64,000 bases of DNA from Chitinimonas sp. BJYL2. Lineage in GTDB: Bacteria; Pseudomonadota; Gammaproteobacteria; Burkholderiales; Chitinimonadaceae. The stretch spans positions 558,001-622,000 of the forward strand of contig NZ_JANZKW010000002.1 of assembly GCF_027257935.1 (NCBI RefSeq). The letters are read 5' to 3'. Each line of letters begins with the position of its first letter. Position 1 is the stretch's first letter. Positions 49,379 to 56,701 of this stretch are shown here, one piece after another. The notes below the pieces were generated by a model. That model searched no databases. It saw only the letters and a list, made by a program, of their open reading frames with translations, and was not told the origin of the DNA. Both the position numbers and the translations under genes were made by a program.

Positions 49379-49603
49379 TCAAGCCGTCAACCTCGCCACT
49401 ACGCCGCGTACCCAAGGTGCAATCAGGGTTACGGCGGCAAAGGCAACCGGCCAGGTCGTGATGCAGCTCTTGGCCCAGCGTGTCAGAAAATCAGGCTGAA
49501 AGCCCTGCGTGCTGATCAGCACGAACGCGACCATGATGGCCACCATGATCGCCGACAGCAGGGCGCTGAAAAGGATGGGGGCAAAACGGGCAGGAATACG
49601 CAT
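49379..49603 (-). CDS. DUF2798-like small membrane protein
   Basis: A 74-residue protein with two hydrophobic helices (about 5-28 and 48-66) and the pattern WAKSCITTWPVAFAAVTLIAPWVRG typical of DUF2798. GGAG lies seven bases upstream of the ATG at 49603; the longer frame to 49927 runs over the neighbouring gene and is not real. Function unknown. It follows the DUF2938 gene by 38 bases on the same strand and shares its MerR-type promoter. Confidence 0.8.
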   Translation of the reverse strand: MRIPARFAPILFSALLSAIMVAIMVAFVLISTQGFQPDFLTRWAKSCITTWPVAFAAVTLIAPWVRGVVARLTA

Positions 49604-49641
49604 GAGGATGCTCCGGTTGGGTAAGGGGTTGGTAACGACAA

Positions 49642-50133
49642 TCATTGCGCTGGTACTAGCTGGATCAGCGACGCCACGGCATAGAGGCCGGCGCCGAACA
49701 CGGTGTGGGTGATCAGGCTCTGCCAGCGCGCGGCGGCAGGTTTGGACGTGCGGCGGGCAGCAATGCCGGCGCCCATGCCCGGCTGCATGAGCAGGAACGG
49801 CGCAGCCACCGTGGCCACACCCACCAGCAGCGCCGGGAACAGCGTCGGGGTATCGAGCCACGCCCTGCCCCATAGCAGCGGCACGATGGCGGCAAACGCC
49901 ATACCGATCAGGTAGTGAGCCAGCCAACCGAGGTACTTTTCGCCCGCCACTGGTGCCGCCTTGGCGATGGCTTCATGGCGGAAACGGCCCTTGGGCATAT
50001 GCGCCAGCCAGCGCCCGACCAGCCCGTAATTGGGTGGCGGCACGCCTAGCCAACGCTGGCGGGCAATGGCCCAGATATCGATCAACAGCGTCGCACCGGC
50101 ACCGATCATCACGATGCGAATCAAGTCATGCAT
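49642..50133 (-). CDS. DUF2938 membrane protein
   Basis: A 163-residue protein with about four hydrophobic helices. The N-terminus (IVMIGAGATLLIDIWAIARQR), YGLVGRWLAHMPKGRF and LGWLAHYLIGMAFA match the DUF2938 pattern. AAGGAGG precedes the ATG. Function is unknown; these genes are often under MerR or other redox/chemical-stress regulators, as here, where a divergent MerR gene and its operator lie directly upstream. Confidence 0.85.
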   Translation of the reverse strand: MHDLIRIVMIGAGATLLIDIWAIARQRWLGVPPPNYGLVGRWLAHMPKGRFRHEAIAKAAPVAGEKYLGWLAHYLIGMAFAAIVPLLWGRAWLDTPTLFPALLVGVATVAAPFLLMQPGMGAGIAARRTSKPAAARWQSLITHTVFGAGLYAVASLIQLVPAQ

Positions 50134-50173
50134 GACAGCCTCCTTTTACTTGCCTTGAAGTGGCAGAGACTGC

Positions 50174-50204
50174 ACAGTACTAATTCAAGTCAACTTGAGG
50201 TCAA
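50174..50204 (-). promoter_or_regulatory. MerR-type promoter/operator of the DUF2938-DUF2798 operon
   Basis: On the minus strand a -35 TTGACC (50204-50199) and a -10 TACTGT (50179-50174) are 19 bases apart, the long spacer MerR activators need. The spacer contains the perfect dyad TCAAGT-TG-ACTTGA, very like the SoxR box. The MerR gene starts 11 bases further on the other strand. Confidence 0.75.
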
Positions 50205-50215
50205 GGGGTGCCGTG

Positions 50216-50653
50216 GTGGATATTGCCGAAGTCGCCAAACGCTCGGGCATGCCGGCCTCGGCCCTGCGTTACTATGAGGAGAAGGGGCTGATACGCTCGA
50301 ACGGGCGGCAAGGCCTGCGGCGCGTGTTCGACGCCAGCGTGCTGGAGCGCCTGGCCTTGATTGCGCTCGGACGCGTGGCCGGCTTTACGCTGGACGAAAT
50401 TGCCCAGATGTTCGGCGCCGATGGCCAGCCGCAAATCGACCGGCAGTTGCTGGCCGCCAAAGCCCGAGAGCTGGATGCGATGATCCTCAAGCTCAGCGCC
50501 ATGCGCGATGGCCTGCAGCACGCGGCAGAATGTCCGGCACCCAGTCATCTGGAGTGTCCTACTTTCCGCCGCCTGCTGGCCGGTGCCGCATCGGGTGCAC
50601 TCAGCGAGCGCAGCATGCACACTGCGCGCAAACGTCCCCGACCCAAAGCCTAG
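50216..50653 (+). CDS. MerR-family transcriptional regulator
   Basis: A 145-residue regulator. I take the GTG at 50216 (AAGGGG seven bases upstream) giving MDIAEVAKRSGMPASALRYYEEKGLI, the classical MerR helix-turn-helix; GTG at 50213 is equally possible. A coiled-coil dimerisation helix follows (about 75-108). The C-terminal part has two Cys (AECPAP and LECPTF), not the four-Cys cluster of SoxR. It is divergent from DUF2938 and probably controls it through the dyad between the genes. The inducer is unknown. Confidence 0.88.
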   Translation: MDIAEVAKRSGMPASALRYYEEKGLIRSNGRQGLRRVFDASVLERLALIALGRVAGFTLDEIAQMFGADGQPQIDRQLLAAKARELDAMILKLSAMRDGLQHAAECPAPSHLECPTFRRLLAGAASGALSERSMHTARKRPRPKA

Positions 50654-50691
50654 TCCTGCGCCCAACATCCCGATTACCGAGGAAGCCCGCC

Positions 50692-51060
50692 ATGCAGACA
50701 CAAGACATGTCCATCCCCATCCTGCCGAGCCGTTCGCTGCCGGCCACGCTGGATTTCTATGCCAGGCTGGGGTTTGACGGCGAGATCATGGGCGAAGGCG
50801 ATAGCTACGCCATCCTCACGCGCGGGCCGGTGGAGCTGCACTTCTTTGCGCACCCGGACCTCAGGCCCGAGGACTCCTGGGCCGGCTGTTACATCCGCGT
50901 GCTCGATGTGGAACCGGTGTATCAAGCCTTTGCGCAGGCGGCGCTGCCACGTTGGGGGATTCCGCGCATGGACACACTGGAAACCAAGCCTTGGCGCATG
51001 CGCGAGTTTGCGGTGATTGATCCGGATGGCAATCTGATCCGGATAGGCCAAGCCCTGTAA
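50692..51060 (+). CDS. VOC-family (bleomycin-resistance/glyoxalase-like) protein
   Basis: A 122-residue VOC protein with the ATG at 50692 after AGGAAG; the longer open frame overlaps the MerR gene. It shows the paired beta-alpha-beta modules: LPSRSLPATLDFYARLGF, then ELHFFAHPDL and WRMREFAVIDPDGNLIRIGQ, with candidate metal residues His53 and the C-terminal Asp/Glu region. Such proteins bind drugs or act as dioxygenases/lyases. It lies 38 bases after merR on the same strand and may be co-transcribed. Confidence 0.85.
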   Translation: MQTQDMSIPILPSRSLPATLDFYARLGFDGEIMGEGDSYAILTRGPVELHFFAHPDLRPEDSWAGCYIRVLDVEPVYQAFAQAALPRWGIPRMDTLETKPWRMREFAVIDPDGNLIRIGQAL

Positions 51061-51148
51061 TCCTTAAATCAAAATAAAATCAATGGCTTGCAGCAGCATC
51101 AGGTGCGCCATGCATTGCGCCCGCTGATCCTGCACAACGCATCACTAT

Positions 51149-51162
51149 TTGATCTTGATCAA
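51149..51162 (+). promoter_or_regulatory. Perfect FNR/Anr box upstream of the gbsR-cydAB operon
   Basis: TTGATCTTGATCAA matches the TTGAT-N4-ATCAA consensus with no mismatch. Its centre is 65 bases before the regulator start, so a class II promoter would start near 51197. Confidence 0.85.
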
Positions 51163-51174
51163 GTCTTCGTGCAG

Positions 51175-51198
51175 AATTTTCACAAATTAGTGAAAATT
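51175..51198. promoter_or_regulatory. Inverted repeat operator, probable GbsR autoregulation site
   Basis: AATTTTCAC-AAATTA-GTGAAAATT, 9-bp perfect arms with a 6-base spacer, lies between the FNR box and the regulator start and would cover the -10 and start site. Confidence 0.65.
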
Positions 51199-51220
51199 CA
51201 AAAACTTTAGCGAGCTTGAT

Positions 51221-51832
51221 ATGGATCTGACTCCGCTGGTACAACGCTTTGTGCTCCACTTCGGCGAGATGGGCAGCCGCTGGGGCATCAACCGGACAGT
51301 GGGGCAGATTTATGCCCTTCTGTATGCCTCGCCCAGGCCGATCAATGCCGATGAAATCGCCCAGGCGCTCGGGTTCTCGCGCTCGAATGTCAGCATCGGT
51401 CTCAAGGAGCTGGAGAGCTGGCGGCTGGTGCGGCTATCGCACCAACCCGGCGACCGGCGCGAGTATTTTTCGGCGCCCGAGGATGTGTGGCGCATTTTCC
51501 GCACGCTGGCCGAAGAGCGCCGCAAGCGCGAAGTCGAACCCACGCTGACCATGCTGCGCGAGGCGCTGCTGGAAACCCCGGCCAACCCGCACGAAGAGCA
51601 TGCACAGGGCCGCATGCGCGAAATGTACGAGCTGATCTCGCTGTGTTCGGACTGGTTTGATGATCTGCAAAAGCTCGAAGTCGAGAACCTGCAAAGGCTG
51701 ATGAAGCTGGGCGCCACGGTGCAGAAGCTGCTGGCCATGAAGGACCGCATGGGCACGCTGTTCGGCGGCCGCGAGGAAGAAACCGGGCCTGAGGGCGAAG
51801 CCGGCAACCCGCACGGAGGGCCGCAAACATGA
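51221..51832 (+). CDS. GbsR/MarR-family transcriptional regulator
   Basis: A 203-residue DNA-binding protein. The winged helix (about 20-85) has WGINRTVGQIYALLYAS, the recognition part ALGFSRSNVSIGLKELESW and the wing HQPGDRREYF, all typical of the GbsR type. A long helical dimerisation region follows, then an acidic/Gly tail. It probably represses its own operon through the dyad at 51175-51198. Its stop overlaps cydA by four bases, so it is co-translated with the oxidase it presumably controls. Confidence 0.9.
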   Translation: MDLTPLVQRFVLHFGEMGSRWGINRTVGQIYALLYASPRPINADEIAQALGFSRSNVSIGLKELESWRLVRLSHQPGDRREYFSAPEDVWRIFRTLAEERRKREVEPTLTMLREALLETPANPHEEHAQGRMREMYELISLCSDWFDDLQKLEVENLQRLMKLGATVQKLLAMKDRMGTLFGGREEETGPEGEAGNPHGGPQT

Positions 51833-53196
51833 ACGAGCTCGATGGTTTCCTGCTGGCGCGCATCCAGTTTGCCGCCAATATCAGCTTCCACATCCTGTTC
51901 CCCACCATCAGCATTGCGCTGTGCTGGTTCCTGGTGTTCTTCAAGCTGCGCGAACGCGCTACCGGCGCGCCGCACTGGCGCGAGCTGTATCAGTTCTGGG
52001 TGAAGATTTTTGCGGTGACCTTTGCGCTGGGCGTGGTCAGCGGCATCACCATGAGTTTCCAGTTCGGCACCAACTGGCCGGGCTTCATGGAAAAAGTCGG
52101 CAATGTGGCCGGGCCGCTGCTGGCCTATGAGGTGCTGACGGCATTCTTCATGGAGGCGACCTTCCTCGGCATCATGCTGTTTGGCGCGCAGCGCGTCGGC
52201 GAGCGCGTGCATTTGCTGGCGACACTGCTGGTGGCCGTGGGCACGTCGCTGTCGGCATTCTGGATATTGGTGCTGAACTCGTGGATGCACACGCCGGCCG
52301 GCCATGAAATACGCGATGGCGTGGTGCATGCGGTGGACTGGTTCGCGATTGTCTTCAACCCGTCCATGCCGTATCGCGTCGTGCATATGCTGTTGGCCTC
52401 GGGGCTGACGGGGGCCTTCCTGATTGCCGGCATCTCGGCCTACCGCGGGCTGCGTGGCGATGGCTCGCAAGCCGCGCAGACCGGCCTGAAAACCGGCGTG
52501 ATCGTGGCAGCCATCCTGATTCCGCTGCAGATCCTCGCTGGCGACCTGCATGGTCTCAACACGCTGGAACACCAGCCGGCCAAGATCGCGGCGATGGAAG
52601 GCATCTGGGAAACCCAGCAAGGCGCGCCGGCCGTGCTGTTCGGCCTGCCCGATGCCAAGCAGCAGCGTAATCACTATGAGATCGCCATCCCCAAGCTCGC
52701 CTCGTTTTACCTGACGCACGATATCAACGGCGAACTCAAGGGCATCAAGGCCTTTGGTGACAAGCATCCGCCCGTCGCCCCCGTGTTCTTCGCGTTTCGC
52801 GCCATGGTGGGCGTGGGCCTGTTGATGCTGGCGGCGAGCTGGCTGGGTTGCTGGCTGCTGTGGCATCGCGGCCGATTGCCGGTCTGGCATCTGCGTGGTT
52901 TGGTGGCGATGACCTTTGCCGGCTGGGTTGGCGTGCTGGCCGGTTGGTACACCACCGAAATCGGCCGCCAGCCTTGGCTGGTCCACGGCATCCTCACCGC
53001 TGCCGATGCGGCCTCCAGCGTGGCCCCGGCGCATATTGCGCTGACGCTCTCGCTGTATCTCATCCTCTACGCCGTGCTGATGGCGGCGTATATCTCGGTG
53101 GTGTTTTTCCTGGCCCGCAAGGCGGCGTATGCAGGCGAAGCCGGCATTGGCGAGCCCGACACCACCGAACCCGCCCTGATCCCGAGGAGCGCATGA
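51829..53196 (+). CDS. cydA: Cytochrome bd-type quinol oxidase subunit I (CIO type)
   Basis: A 455-residue subunit with about nine helices. It oxidises quinol and reduces oxygen at hemes b558, b595 and d without pumping protons. Heme ligand candidates are the His in QFAANISFHILFP, the His in YRVVHMLLASG and the Met in FRAMVGVG; the GRQPW motif of subunit I is at TEIGRQPW. The Q-loop is short, as in the cyanide-insensitive oxidases. Expression from a perfect FNR box suits low-oxygen growth. Confidence 0.95.
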   Translation: MNELDGFLLARIQFAANISFHILFPTISIALCWFLVFFKLRERATGAPHWRELYQFWVKIFAVTFALGVVSGITMSFQFGTNWPGFMEKVGNVAGPLLAYEVLTAFFMEATFLGIMLFGAQRVGERVHLLATLLVAVGTSLSAFWILVLNSWMHTPAGHEIRDGVVHAVDWFAIVFNPSMPYRVVHMLLASGLTGAFLIAGISAYRGLRGDGSQAAQTGLKTGVIVAAILIPLQILAGDLHGLNTLEHQPAKIAAMEGIWETQQGAPAVLFGLPDAKQQRNHYEIAIPKLASFYLTHDINGELKGIKAFGDKHPPVAPVFFAFRAMVGVGLLMLAASWLGCWLLWHRGRLPVWHLRGLVAMTFAGWVGVLAGWYTTEIGRQPWLVHGILTAADAASSVAPAHIALTLSLYLILYAVLMAAYISVVFFLARKAAYAGEAGIGEPDTTEPALIPRSA

Positions 53197-54215
53197 TGAA
53201 CCCGGTCATTCCCGATCTGAGCACACCGGCTGGCTGGCTGCCGCTGGTCTTCCTGTTCCTGATGGCGCTGGCGATGCTGGCTTATGTGGTACTCGATGGT
53301 TACGACCTCGGCGTGGGCATCCTGCTGCGTCGGGCCGGCAGCGAGGCCGAGCGCGATACCATGATTGCGGCCATCGGCCCGTTCTGGGATGCCAACGAAA
53401 CCTGGCTGGTACTGGGCGTGGGCCTGCTGCTGGTGGCATTTCCGGTGGCGCATGGCGTGATACTGGGTGCGCTGTACCTGCCGGTGGCGTTGATGCTGAT
53501 CGGCTTGATACTGCGCGGCGTAGCCTTCGATTTCCGCGTCAAGGCACGGGCGCAGTTCAAGCCTTGGTGGGACCGCACGTTTTACGCCGGCTCGCTGATT
53601 GCCGCCCTGAGCCAGGGCTGGATGCTGGGGCGTTTTGTGACCGGATTCGGCAGCGTCCCGCTTGATTACGTGTTCGCCGCCGCCACCGCACTGGGGCTGA
53701 CCGCAGGCTACGCGCTACTCGGCGCCGGCTGGCTGCTGATCAAGACCGAAGGCGAATTACAGCAACGTGCGCGGCGCTGGGCACAAGGGGCGGTCGCGCT
53801 GACGGCGCTGGGCGTGCTGGCCATTTCGCTCGCCACGCCCTTGGTCAGCGAACGCATCGCCGCCAAGTGGTTCAGCTTCCCCAATATCCTGCTGCTGGCC
53901 CCGATTCCGCTGATGAGCGCGGCGTTGTTTGGCGTGATCGTGCTGTTGCTGAGGCGCTTCCCGGCCAAGGGCTGGCACTGGGTACCGTTTGCTGCAACAG
54001 TCGGCATCTTCACCCTCGCCTTCCACGGCCTGGCCTACAGCCTGTTTCCCTATGTGGTGCCCGAACGCACCACGGCCTGGCAAGCCGCCGCCGCGCCAGA
54101 ATCGTTGATGGTGATTTTTGTGGGCGCCTGCGTGGTCTTGCCCTGCATCATCGGCTACACCGCGTTCGCCTACTGGGTGTTCCGCGGCAAGGCGCAGGCG
54201 CTGCATTACGGCTAG
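53193..54215 (+). CDS. cydB: Cytochrome bd-type quinol oxidase subunit II
   Basis: A 340-residue partner of CydA with about eight helices. The ATG at 53193 overlaps the cydA stop (four bases) and has GAGGAG upstream; the open frame from 52848 lies inside cydA. Landmarks are AYVVLDGYDLGVGIL, IGPFWDANETWLVLGVG and FDFRVKARAQ. No cydX-like small gene follows: the convergent tyrA stop is seven bases away. Confidence 0.95.
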   Translation: MMNPVIPDLSTPAGWLPLVFLFLMALAMLAYVVLDGYDLGVGILLRRAGSEAERDTMIAAIGPFWDANETWLVLGVGLLLVAFPVAHGVILGALYLPVALMLIGLILRGVAFDFRVKARAQFKPWWDRTFYAGSLIAALSQGWMLGRFVTGFGSVPLDYVFAAATALGLTAGYALLGAGWLLIKTEGELQQRARRWAQGAVALTALGVLAISLATPLVSERIAAKWFSFPNILLLAPIPLMSAALFGVIVLLLRRFPAKGWHWVPFAATVGIFTLAFHGLAYSLFPYVVPERTTAWQAAAAPESLMVIFVGACVVLPCIIGYTAFAYWVFRGKAQALHYG

Positions 54216-54221
54216 ACCAGC

Positions 54222-55103
54222 TTAGCCACGTGGCTTACCCCAAGCGGCACGGGCCGCACTGGCGCGGGCAAAGCGCTCGCCCAGTGCTGCGCTGTCGGCG
54301 TCTTGCAATTGGCTGATCAGGGCATTGAGCTCCGTGCGGAAAGCTTGCAGATCAGCCAGCAAGCCATCGCGATTCGCCAGTGCAATATCGCGCCACATTT
54401 CGGGGTGGCTACCGGCAATGCGGGTGAAGTCACGGAATCCGGTGGCCGCGAGCGCCAGACAGGTTGCCGCATCCGGTCGATCCAGCACGCTGTTCATATA
54501 GGCAAAGGCCAGCAAGTGCGGCAGATGGCTCACGGCGGCGAACACGGCATCGTGCTCTTGCGTCGCCAGCTGCAGCGTGTGCGCACCACACTGCTGCCAC
54601 AGGCTTTCCACGGTGGCGGTTTTAGCGGGTGCGGTTTCGGGTAGCGGGCAGATCACGACCTTGCGGCCTTCATACAAACCATAACGTGCCGCCGCAGCGC
54701 CCGATAAATCCGAGCCGGCAATGGGATGCGCGGGCACGCAACGGCCCAGGCTCTCTGGCAGATACGTACGGAACAGCGCCGCGACATCGCGCTTGGTGCT
54801 GCCGGCATCGGTCACGATGGCGCTGGCAGGCAGATGCGGTGCAATCGCGCTGAGTACGCCAGCCATCTGGCCGACCGGTGTCGCGATCAGTACCAGATCA
54901 GCGTCGGCCACAGCGTTCGCGGCGTCCTGGCTGATGCTATCCACCACCCCCAGTTGCAGAGCGCGCTCCAGGTTGCCCAAGGATCGGCCCACACCGACGA
55001 CGTGATCCACCCGCCCTGCCCGCTTCAGATCGAGCGCGAACGAGCCGCCGATCAGGCCGACACCGATGATGACGAGTTTGTGGATGCGTGGCGTGTTAGT
55101 CAT
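54222..55103 (-). CDS. tyrA: Prephenate dehydrogenase
   Basis: A 293-residue NAD(P)-dependent enzyme that turns prephenate into 4-hydroxyphenylpyruvate in tyrosine synthesis. Rossmann motif GVGLIGGSFALDL (about 15-27), the catalytic-domain phrases VTDAGSTKRDV and HPIAGSDLSGAAAA, and the helical C-terminal domain with SHLPHLLAFAY are present. No chorismate mutase domain is fused. Third gene of the aroF-unknown-tyrA unit and presumably under the aromatic attenuator upstream of aroF. Confidence 0.94.
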   Translation of the reverse strand: MTNTPRIHKLVIIGVGLIGGSFALDLKRAGRVDHVVGVGRSLGNLERALQLGVVDSISQDAANAVADADLVLIATPVGQMAGVLSAIAPHLPASAIVTDAGSTKRDVAALFRTYLPESLGRCVPAHPIAGSDLSGAAAARYGLYEGRKVVICPLPETAPAKTATVESLWQQCGAHTLQLATQEHDAVFAAVSHLPHLLAFAYMNSVLDRPDAATCLALAATGFRDFTRIAGSHPEMWRDIALANRDGLLADLQAFRTELNALISQLQDADSAALGERFARASAARAAWGKPRG

Positions 55104-55115
55104 GGAGCGATCGGA

Positions 55116-55472
55116 TCAGGGTTGTGCTGCCGGTACGACCTGGTAGCGGTAAGCCAGCTGACTGGCCGACTGATGCGGGTTAGTCCACATCAGGCAGTAA
55201 TGCTGGGTGATGGCGGCAACGTGGCTGCCAGCCGGCACCTTGTCCTGCAACGATTCGGGCACCGGCATCTCGACGCGATCGCCGTCGTGGAAATGCAGGT
55301 TGAAAGCCAGCTTGTTGCTGGCGCTGAAACCGTATTCGAGCCGATCACCCGATTTGAGGTCCATGCAGGCTTCATGCCCCTTGCCCGCAGCCAGCGTCAC
55401 CGTGTGGGTGTCGGCTGCGGCGGCATTGTCCATCAGGCAGGTGGTGCAGGCCAAGGCCAGCAGCAATTTCAT
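55116..55472 (-). CDS. Small periplasmic protein between aroF and tyrA
   Basis: A 118-residue protein with GGGAG before the ATG at 55472 and a signal peptide (MKLLLALACTTCLMDNAAAA). The mature part is mostly beta (THTVTLAAGKGHEACMDL, FNLHFHDGD, then QHYCLMWTNPH) with two Cys that could pair. It begins one base after the aroF stop and ends 12 bases before tyrA, so it is co-expressed with the tyrosine genes. I do not recognise the family and can give no function. Confidence 0.65.
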   Translation of the reverse strand: MKLLLALACTTCLMDNAAAADTHTVTLAAGKGHEACMDLKSGDRLEYGFSASNKLAFNLHFHDGDRVEMPVPESLQDKVPAGSHVAAITQHYCLMWTNPHQSASQLAYRYQVVPAAQP

Positions 55473-55473
55473 G

Positions 55474-56490
55474 TCACAGCTCCCGGCCAACGGCTTGCGC
55501 AATCAGCCGCAAGGAGGCCATCAGTTCGGTCAATTCAGCCGGTGTGAGTGCCTGGTCGGCATCGCACCAGGCTTCGCACGGGTTGGGGTGGGCTTCTATC
55601 AGCAAGCCATCGGCACCGGCAGCAATCGCGGCACGTGCCAGCGCTGGCACCATCCAGGCCTTGCCGCCAGCATGGCTGGGATCGACCACCACCGGCAAGT
55701 GGGTTTCACGCTGCAAGACCGGGATCGCCGTCACATCCAGCACATTACGGTAGGCGGTTTCAAAAGTACGGATGCCGCGCTCGCACAGAATGATGTTGTG
55801 GTTGCCGCCCGCCGCAATGTACTCGGCGGCCATCAACAGCTCGCTGATCGTGGCCGAGAGGCCGCGTTTGAGGATGACGGGCTTGTTGACCCGGCCCACT
55901 TCCTTGAGCAGGTCGAAGTTCTGCATATTGCGCGCGCCGATCTGGATCACATCGACATCGTGCTCGAGGAAAGTATCGAGCATGCGCACATCCATCAGCT
56001 CGGTCACGATGGGCAGTTTGTACTCGCGTGCGGCCTGCTGGAACATTTCCAGCCCCTGCACACCCAGGCCCTGGAAACTGTACGGACTGGTACGCGGCTT
56101 GAACGCGCCGCCACGCATCAGGCGGCAACCGGCAGCGGCCACGGCAGCGGCCGAAGCATCCATCTGTGGCTGGGTTTCCACTGAGCACGGGCCGGCAATC
56201 ACCTGGATCTGCTTGCCGCCGAGCTTGATGCCGCGGATATCCACAACCGTGCCAGCCGGGTGGCCTTCGCGGGCGACCAGCTTGTACGGTTTGACGATGT
56301 GCAGCGCACGCTCCACACCGGGCAACTGCTCGAAGGTCTGCTCGGACAGCGAGCGCTCGTCGCCGATGGCACCCACGACGGTACGCTCGGTGCCGCGCGA
56401 GATGTGTTCATTGAGGCCGGCAGCGCGGATACGGTCGACCACGCGCTGGAGGTCGTCGTTACTGGCTTGCGGGGACATGACGATGATCAT
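55474..56490 (-). CDS. aroF: DAHP synthase (3-deoxy-7-phosphoheptulonate synthase, AroA-beta type)
   Basis: A 338-residue enzyme condensing PEP and erythrose-4-phosphate, the first shikimate step. It has an N-terminal ferredoxin-like regulatory domain (MIIVMSPQASNDDLQRVVDRI, about 1-70) fused to the TIM barrel with IAGPCSVE, GGAFKPRTSPYSFQG, KRGLSATISEL and DPSHAGGK, the Thermotoga-type arrangement. Allosteric control by Tyr or Phe through the N-terminal domain is expected. Upstream lies a leader ORF and terminator that look like a tyrosine/phenylalanine attenuator. Confidence 0.95.
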   Translation of the reverse strand: MIIVMSPQASNDDLQRVVDRIRAAGLNEHISRGTERTVVGAIGDERSLSEQTFEQLPGVERALHIVKPYKLVAREGHPAGTVVDIRGIKLGGKQIQVIAGPCSVETQPQMDASAAAVAAAGCRLMRGGAFKPRTSPYSFQGLGVQGLEMFQQAAREYKLPIVTELMDVRMLDTFLEHDVDVIQIGARNMQNFDLLKEVGRVNKPVILKRGLSATISELLMAAEYIAAGGNHNIILCERGIRTFETAYRNVLDVTAIPVLQRETHLPVVVDPSHAGGKAWMVPALARAAIAAGADGLLIEAHPNPCEAWCDADQALTPAELTELMASLRLIAQAVGREL

Positions 56491-56544
56491 GGTGTGTGTC
56501 CTTTACGTGGATTTCTGGCGGATTGTTCAGGAATGCGGACAAAC

Positions 56545-56576
56545 AAAAAGGCGGGCCCTGTTGGGCCCGCCTTTTT
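56545..56576 (-). terminator. Attenuator terminator in the aroF leader
   Basis: GGCGGGCCC and GGGCCCGCC flanked by A5/T5 give a 14-bp perfect stem around a 4-base loop. It lies 54 bases before the aroF start and after the leader ORF, so it would stop transcription before aroF. Confidence 0.9.
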
Positions 56577-56614
56577 GGAATCTTGGTTTCTGCTAGACGA
56601 AACCGGGCTGCCCG

Positions 56615-56671
56615 CTAGGTGGATGGCGGGTAGTAATAAAACGAAAACAGCGAACGGAGCAGCTTGGTCAT
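56615..56671 (-). CDS. Aromatic leader peptide of the aroF-tyrA operon
   Basis: An 18-codon ORF, MTKLLRSLFSFYYYPPST, too short for ordinary gene calling. It has Phe-Ser-Phe followed by three Tyr codons just before a set of alternative hairpins and the terminator at 56545-56576. The segment CCCGC/GCGGG after the Tyr codons can form the pause hairpin; GCAGCCCGG downstream can pair with the CGGGC of the terminator's first arm as antiterminator. Ribosome stalling for lack of charged tRNA-Tyr or -Phe would let aroF be transcribed. The ribosome site (AAAGACGA) is weak. Confidence 0.75.
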   Translation of the reverse strand: MTKLLRSLFSFYYYPPST

Positions 56672-56701
56672 GGTCGTCTTTGAACAGATTTGCGGTTGAG
56701 C

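Noticed and set aside
50216-50653. Calling the MerR regulator SoxR because of the SoxR-like box
   Set aside because: The four-Cys iron-sulphur motif is missing; only two Cys are present.
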